This document shows, in pieces, positions 60,368-64,000 of a stretch of DNA of 64,000 nucleotides. The stretch spans positions 1-64,000 of the forward strand of contig JAFZUY010000045.1 of the NCBI GenBank assembly GCA_017618075.1, written 5' to 3'. Within the stretch, counting starts at the first letter, position 1; each line of letters opens with the position of its first letter. The notes beneath the pieces are model-generated. The model was not told the origin of the DNA. It saw nothing but the letters and a program-made list of their open reading frames with translations, and did not search any database. Made by a program: the position numbers and the translations under genes. Source of the stretch: Lachnospiraceae bacterium (GTDB lineage: Bacteria > Bacillota > Clostridia > Lachnospirales > Lachnospiraceae).

Positions 60368-61042
60368 ATGGAATCAAACAATAAAAAGGAAGATAACAAT
60401 CAAAGATCTTTTGAAGAGGTTTTAAACTCCATTCTTGAGGAAATGGGAAATGTTTTGAATATCAAAAGCGGCGATATTCCAAACATAGATCTTTATATGG
60501 ATCAGGTGCTTTCTTTCCTGGATGAAAAACTTAATTACACCAGAAGAAGCACAGAGGACGGTGAAGAGAAGATTTTCACCAAGACCATGATAAACAACTA
60601 TGCGAAAAACAATCTTCTTCCTTCGCCTGTTAAGAAAAAGTATTCCAAAGAGCATATGATGACTTTAATCTTCATATACTACTTAAAGAATTTTCTATCG
60701 ATTAACGATGTTTACACTCTTATCAATCCGATTACCGAAAAGTATTTCGAAGGAGAGGGTTCCATAAAATTTGATGAGTTTTATGATTCAATCCTTGACA
60801 TAGGTGAGGAAAGAATCGAACTTCTGAAAAAAGATATTCAGGATAAATATGATGCTGCAAACGAGAGTTTTCCTGAATATGAAGGCGAAGAAGGCGATTA
60901 TATGAGACTCTTCCTGTTAATCAGTCTTTTAAGCTACGACGTTTTTATCAAAAAGATGCTTATAGAGCAGCTGATTGATGAGGTCAGAAATTCAGAAGAA
61001 AATACAAATACCAAGAAGGCAGACAAGAAAAAAAGCAAATAA
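60368..61042 (+). CDS. DUF1836 domain protein
   Basis: 224 residues from ATG 60368; the frame extends to a TTG at 60329 without support. The core (about 55-165) has FTKTMINNYAKNNLLPSPVKKKYSKEHMMTLIFI-like pattern split over positions 69-103, typical of DUF1836, which looks like a MerR-type helix-turn-helix followed by a helical region. Function unknown. C-terminus very basic (KKADKKKSK). Confidence 0.85.
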   Translation: MESNNKKEDNNQRSFEEVLNSILEEMGNVLNIKSGDIPNIDLYMDQVLSFLDEKLNYTRRSTEDGEEKIFTKTMINNYAKNNLLPSPVKKKYSKEHMMTLIFIYYLKNFLSINDVYTLINPITEKYFEGEGSIKFDEFYDSILDIGEERIELLKKDIQDKYDAANESFPEYEGEEGDYMRLFLLISLLSYDVFIKKMLIEQLIDEVRNSEENTNTKKADKKKSK

Positions 61043-61066
61043 ATTCTTACAAAAGGGGTTTGGGGA

Positions 61067-64000
61067 ATGAAAAAGGTTATAATTATTGGTGCTGGACCTG
61101 CCGGGCTTACGGCGGGCTATGATTTATTATCAAAATCATCGGATTACGAAGTTACCATTGTTGAAGAATCGTCGGTTGTCGGCGGTCTTTGCGCGCGCTT
61201 TGAAAACGAAGAAAACGTTTTGGATGCAGGCGGTCATATGTTTATATCCAAAAATCCTGCAGTTAAGAATTTTTGGTGTTCAATTCTTCCCGCTCAGGGA
61301 GTTCCTTCCAAAGATGACAAGTTAATAGACAGATATTGTAAAATCCACAACGGCGGACCCGATCCCGACGTCGAAGAGGATGTCATTTTGTCGCGCGAAA
61401 AATTAACCAGAATCTATAAAGACAACAAGTTTTATGAGAGCCCCATTAAGTTTAACAAAGATGCGGTAAAGAATTTCGGTATTGCAACATCCATCAAATC
61501 CGGTTTTTCTCAGATTGGCGGTAATGTTTTCAAGCACAAAGAAACTTCTCTTGAGGATTACTACATGAATCGTTTCGGTAAGCAGCTTTATCAGATGTTT
61601 ATCGAAGAATATATAGAGAAAATCTGGGGCAGAGAACCTTCGAGAATTCATTCCGATTTTGGTGCTGTATCTGAGAAGAGTCTAATTGCACCTATTATCA
61701 GCGTTGACAAAAACAAAGATTATGAAAAATTACCCGCCCCCTATGCTGCAAGATATTATTACCCCAAGTACGGCGCATATCAGATGTGGGAAACCGTTGC
61801 CGACAGATTTATAGAAATGGGTGGCAGCATTCATAAAAACTGCAAGGTTACCGGCGTTACAATCATGAATGACAAGATTCATTCAGTCAGATGTTCGGCT
61901 GACGGTGATGAATTTGTCGTTAACTGTGATTATCTGATTTCATCCATGCCTGTCAGAGATTTAATTCTCGGGATGGATAATGCAGATCCTGCAGTCAGCC
62001 TTGCCGCAGAGAACCTTTCCTACAGAGGAATGGTAAGTGTCTGCGTAGAACTTACGGAAATCAAATGGAAAAATGATACAGAGGATTATAAGACAGTTGA
62101 TAATGCAATACCTGATTCGGTGATTTATATCAGCAATCCCAATGTAAAAGTTTCCAGAATTCAGGTTTATAACAACTTTTCACCTTATATGGTCAGAAAT
62201 TCCGAGCATTTCTATCTCGGTCTTAATTACTATTGCAACGAGGGTGATTATTACTGGTCAATGGGTAATCGCGACTGGAAGAAGACTGTTGTTAACGATC
62301 TTCTTAAACTTGGTATTATCGATTCCGAAGATAAAGTTGTCGGTTATAACAAGACGAAGTTTAGCAAAGCATTTCCTTCATACTATGACGGATATGAAAA
62401 CTTTGACAAGATTAAGAAATACCTTAATAAATTTGAAAACCTTTACTGCGTAGGAAGAAACGGTCAGCACAGATTCAGTTCTATCGACGAATCCATGAAG
62501 ACTTCTTTTGAAGCGGTTAAAAATATTCTCGGATATGTTAAGAGCAAGGATAATATCTGGGATGTAAATGAAAAGTCTGACGGTGATGACGGCAAAGCCT
62601 ATAATTCCGCACTTCTTTCCGGAGAAGGCGAATACAGGGGCAATTATGTTCCACTTCAAAAGAAGATTGAGGATAATGATGAGAATAAAGAATATGTTCC
62701 GCCCAGACGTATGCGTCGTCCTATGATGACTCCTATTAAGAAGGGGGATCCGAATAAACTCAGTGAGCCGATTATTCTCAATGATTCGGTTGTTATTGCA
62801 GCTCGTCCCGAGAAATCCATTCCTATTGCGGAGAGTGACTCCGATGCAATGGATGTAGCTCTTACAATGGAAGAATTAAACAATATCGATGCTGCTTTCG
62901 AAAAGCCTGTTGATGTTGTACCCGTAATGCCTGTTGCAGTTGAAGAAGTAAATACACAGGTATTTGAAGAACCTGTTGCAGAAGAGAGCTTCGAGAAGGT
63001 AAATGATTTTGAAAACGAAAGCGTTTTCGAAACTGTTTCTGTTGAAGAAAATACAGAAGTAGCAGAAGAAGTTCCGGTAAGTGTTATCGATGAATTTGCT
63101 GCATTCGCAGAGCAGATTGACGGCGAAAGACTTGAAGCAGATCCTGATGATGAAGAGGAAGAAAATGCTGAAATAGCTGAAGAATTTGAAACTGTAGCAG
63201 AACCGGTTGAAGAAATAACGGAAGTTGCAGAAGAAACAGTTGAACAGACGGTTGCAGAAGAAAATGCTGAAATAGCTGAAGAGACAGCCGAAATATTCGA
63301 TACTGCAGAAGATACAGCAGTTGAAGAGTTTGCTGAAGCTGTCGAAGAACCTGTTGAAGAAGTTGTTGAAACAGTAGAAGAAACTGCTGAAGAGTTTGCT
63401 GAAGCTGTCGAAGAACCTGTTGAAGAAGTTGTTGAAACAGTAGAAGAAACTGCTGAAGAGATTGCTGAAGCAGTTGAAGAACCGGTTGAAGAGATTGCTG
63501 AAGAAGCAATTGAAACTGTTGAAGAGACAGCAGAAACAGTCGATAACGCAGAAGTTAATACAGTTGAAGAAGTTGCTAAGATCGTTGAAGAGCTCGTTGA
63601 AGCTGCAGATACAATCAAAGAAACTGCTGTTTCCAAATCCGAAGAAAAGAAAAATAACGGTGGCAGATTTGTTTCTCCTATTGCACTTGCCAGTGAATTC
63701 GGAAGTGCAGAGGAAAAAGAAAGCGAAGAATCCGGCGATTCCTTCAGCCTTCCCGGCGGTGGAAAATTCGTATTCTCTCGCAGAACACGCAGTGCCAATA
63801 ATAACAGAAATACCGAGAGATGGCAGAAGGAAGAAAAGTCCGGTACCAAGTTCGGTAAGACTTATAATTTTGTAAACGATGTTAATGACGAAACCGAAAG
63901 ACTTGTTACCAGAGAACAGGCTAAGGCGGGTGATGTAGAATCTGCCGGAGTTTCCTTTAACAGAGTTGAAAAATTCAAAACAGATGAAGTAGTTGATTCT
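61067..64000 (+). CDS. FAD-dependent oxidoreductase (protoporphyrinogen oxidase / amine oxidase-like) with long acidic tail, 3' end outside window
   Basis: 978 codons to the window edge without a stop. The catalytic part (1 to about 500) begins MKKVIIIGAGPAGLTAGYDL with VVGGLCARF and DAGGHMF, and ends with YCVGRNGQHRFSSIDESM. This pattern is seen in bacterial FAD proteins related to HemY, UDP-galactopyranose mutase and amine oxidases; the substrate is unknown. After a Pro/Arg-rich joint (about 540-560) comes a Glu/Val/Ala-rich repeat region (about 590-870) with a perfect 66-base tandem repeat (63323-63388, 63389-63454), then a basic segment. GGGG lies before the ATG. Confidence 0.85.
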   Translation, partial: MKKVIIIGAGPAGLTAGYDLLSKSSDYEVTIVEESSVVGGLCARFENEENVLDAGGHMFISKNPAVKNFWCSILPAQGVPSKDDKLIDRYCKIHNGGPDPDVEEDVILSREKLTRIYKDNKFYESPIKFNKDAVKNFGIATSIKSGFSQIGGNVFKHKETSLEDYYMNRFGKQLYQMFIEEYIEKIWGREPSRIHSDFGAVSEKSLIAPIISVDKNKDYEKLPAPYAARYYYPKYGAYQMWETVADRFIEMGGSIHKNCKVTGVTIMNDKIHSVRCSADGDEFVVNCDYLISSMPVRDLILGMDNADPAVSLAAENLSYRGMVSVCVELTEIKWKNDTEDYKTVDNAIPDSVIYISNPNVKVSRIQVYNNFSPYMVRNSEHFYLGLNYYCNEGDYYWSMGNRDWKKTVVNDLLKLGIIDSEDKVVGYNKTKFSKAFPSYYDGYENFDKIKKYLNKFENLYCVGRNGQHRFSSIDESMKTSFEAVKNILGYVKSKDNIWDVNEKSDGDDGKAYNSALLSGEGEYRGNYVPLQKKIEDNDENKEYVPPRRMRRPMMTPIKKGDPNKLSEPIILNDSVVIAARPEKSIPIAESDSDAMDVALTMEELNNIDAAFEKPVDVVPVMPVAVEEVNTQVFEEPVAEESFEKVNDFENESVFETVSVEENTEVAEEVPVSVIDEFAAFAEQIDGERLEADPDDEEEENAEIAEEFETVAEPVEEITEVAEETVEQTVAEENAEIAEETAEIFDTAEDTAVEEFAEAVEEPVEEVVETVEETAEEFAEAVEEPVEEVVETVEETAEEIAEAVEEPVEEIAEEAIETVEETAETVDNAEVNTVEEVAKIVEELVEAADTIKETAVSKSEEKKNNGGRFVSPIALASEFGSAEEKESEESGDSFSLPGGGKFVFSRRTRSANNNRNTERWQKEEKSGTKFGKTYNFVNDVNDETERLVTREQAKAGDVESAGVSFNRVEKFKTDEVVDS

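Noticed and set aside
63323..63454. Tandem 66-base repeat considered as CRISPR-like or intergenic repeat
   Set aside because: The copies are adjacent without spacers, in frame, and encode the acidic tail.
62656..63849. 397-codon Ser/Thr/Ala-rich open frame on the minus strand
   Set aside because: It is the complement of the acidic Glu/Val/Ala repeats of the oxidoreductase at 61067; no start context, and its composition is an artefact of the repeat.

Overview
The window looks like chromosomal DNA of a low-GC anaerobic Firmicute, most likely a gut or rumen Lachnospiraceae (Clostridia). The grounds are a six-subunit Rnf complex, a sodium-pump decarboxylase operon, two T-box leaders, the cysS-mrnC-rlmB-sigH and cmk-ispH-S1 neighbourhoods, AGGAGG-type ribosome binding sites, occasional TTG/GTG starts, and no respiratory or oxygen-dependent genes. 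Almost all of it is core genome. The only recognisable mobile DNA is the end of an IS3-family element at 1-140. No CRISPR array, prophage or integrase is visible.

Layout. 1-1345: IS end and a cation-efflux gene. 1594-4231: rpsU, a metallophosphoesterase, scpA-scpB. 4420-9749: five-gene biotin-dependent carboxyltransferase / Na+-pump operon. 9855-13985: flavoprotein, cmk, ispH, S1 protein. 14140-15240: exonuclease on the minus strand. 15376-21620: rnfCDGEAB followed by apbE, which supplies covalent FMN. 21791-28662: cysS-mrnC-rlmB-sigH, two unknown genes, and a PlsC acyltransferase with an acyl-CoA ligase. 28685-33464: unknown genes, rpiA, and a T-box-controlled XRE-cupin-acyl-CoA ligase fusion. 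33675-36561: gpmI, secG, smpB, ssrA. 36601-36941: a GC-rich cloverleaf-like element and a 6S-like RNA candidate. 36950-44382: yihY, T-box-pheST, M18 peptidase, queA. 44688-49354: MoxR/DUF58/DUF4129 cluster, DUF3048 lipoprotein, tRNA-Thr. 49525-53946: envelope proteins and a class A PBP. 54146-58753: yigZ, thyA-folA, dapA-dapB, and a eukaryotic-type hisA. 58864-64000: cspA, a degenerate M23 protein, a TrpR-like protein, a DUF1836 protein, and an oxidoreductase with a long acidic tail that runs off the end.

How it fits together. The decarboxylase pump and Rnf both couple carbon or redox metabolism to an ion gradient, probably Na+, and ApbE flavinylates Rnf. Trans-translation is complete (smpB plus ssrA). 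The observations I rate highest are: (i) a T-box with an apparent isoleucine (ATC) specifier upstream of a HTH-cupin-acyl-CoA ligase fusion, suggesting branched-chain acid activation for isoleucine supply; (ii) a cloverleaf-folding GC-rich element directly behind ssrA that repeats the tmRNA 3' end; (iii) a promoter-driven 173-nt RNA with a long closing stem resembling 6S RNA; (iv) a HisA of the eukaryotic HIS6 type. Coordinates were counted by hand and no database search was possible.
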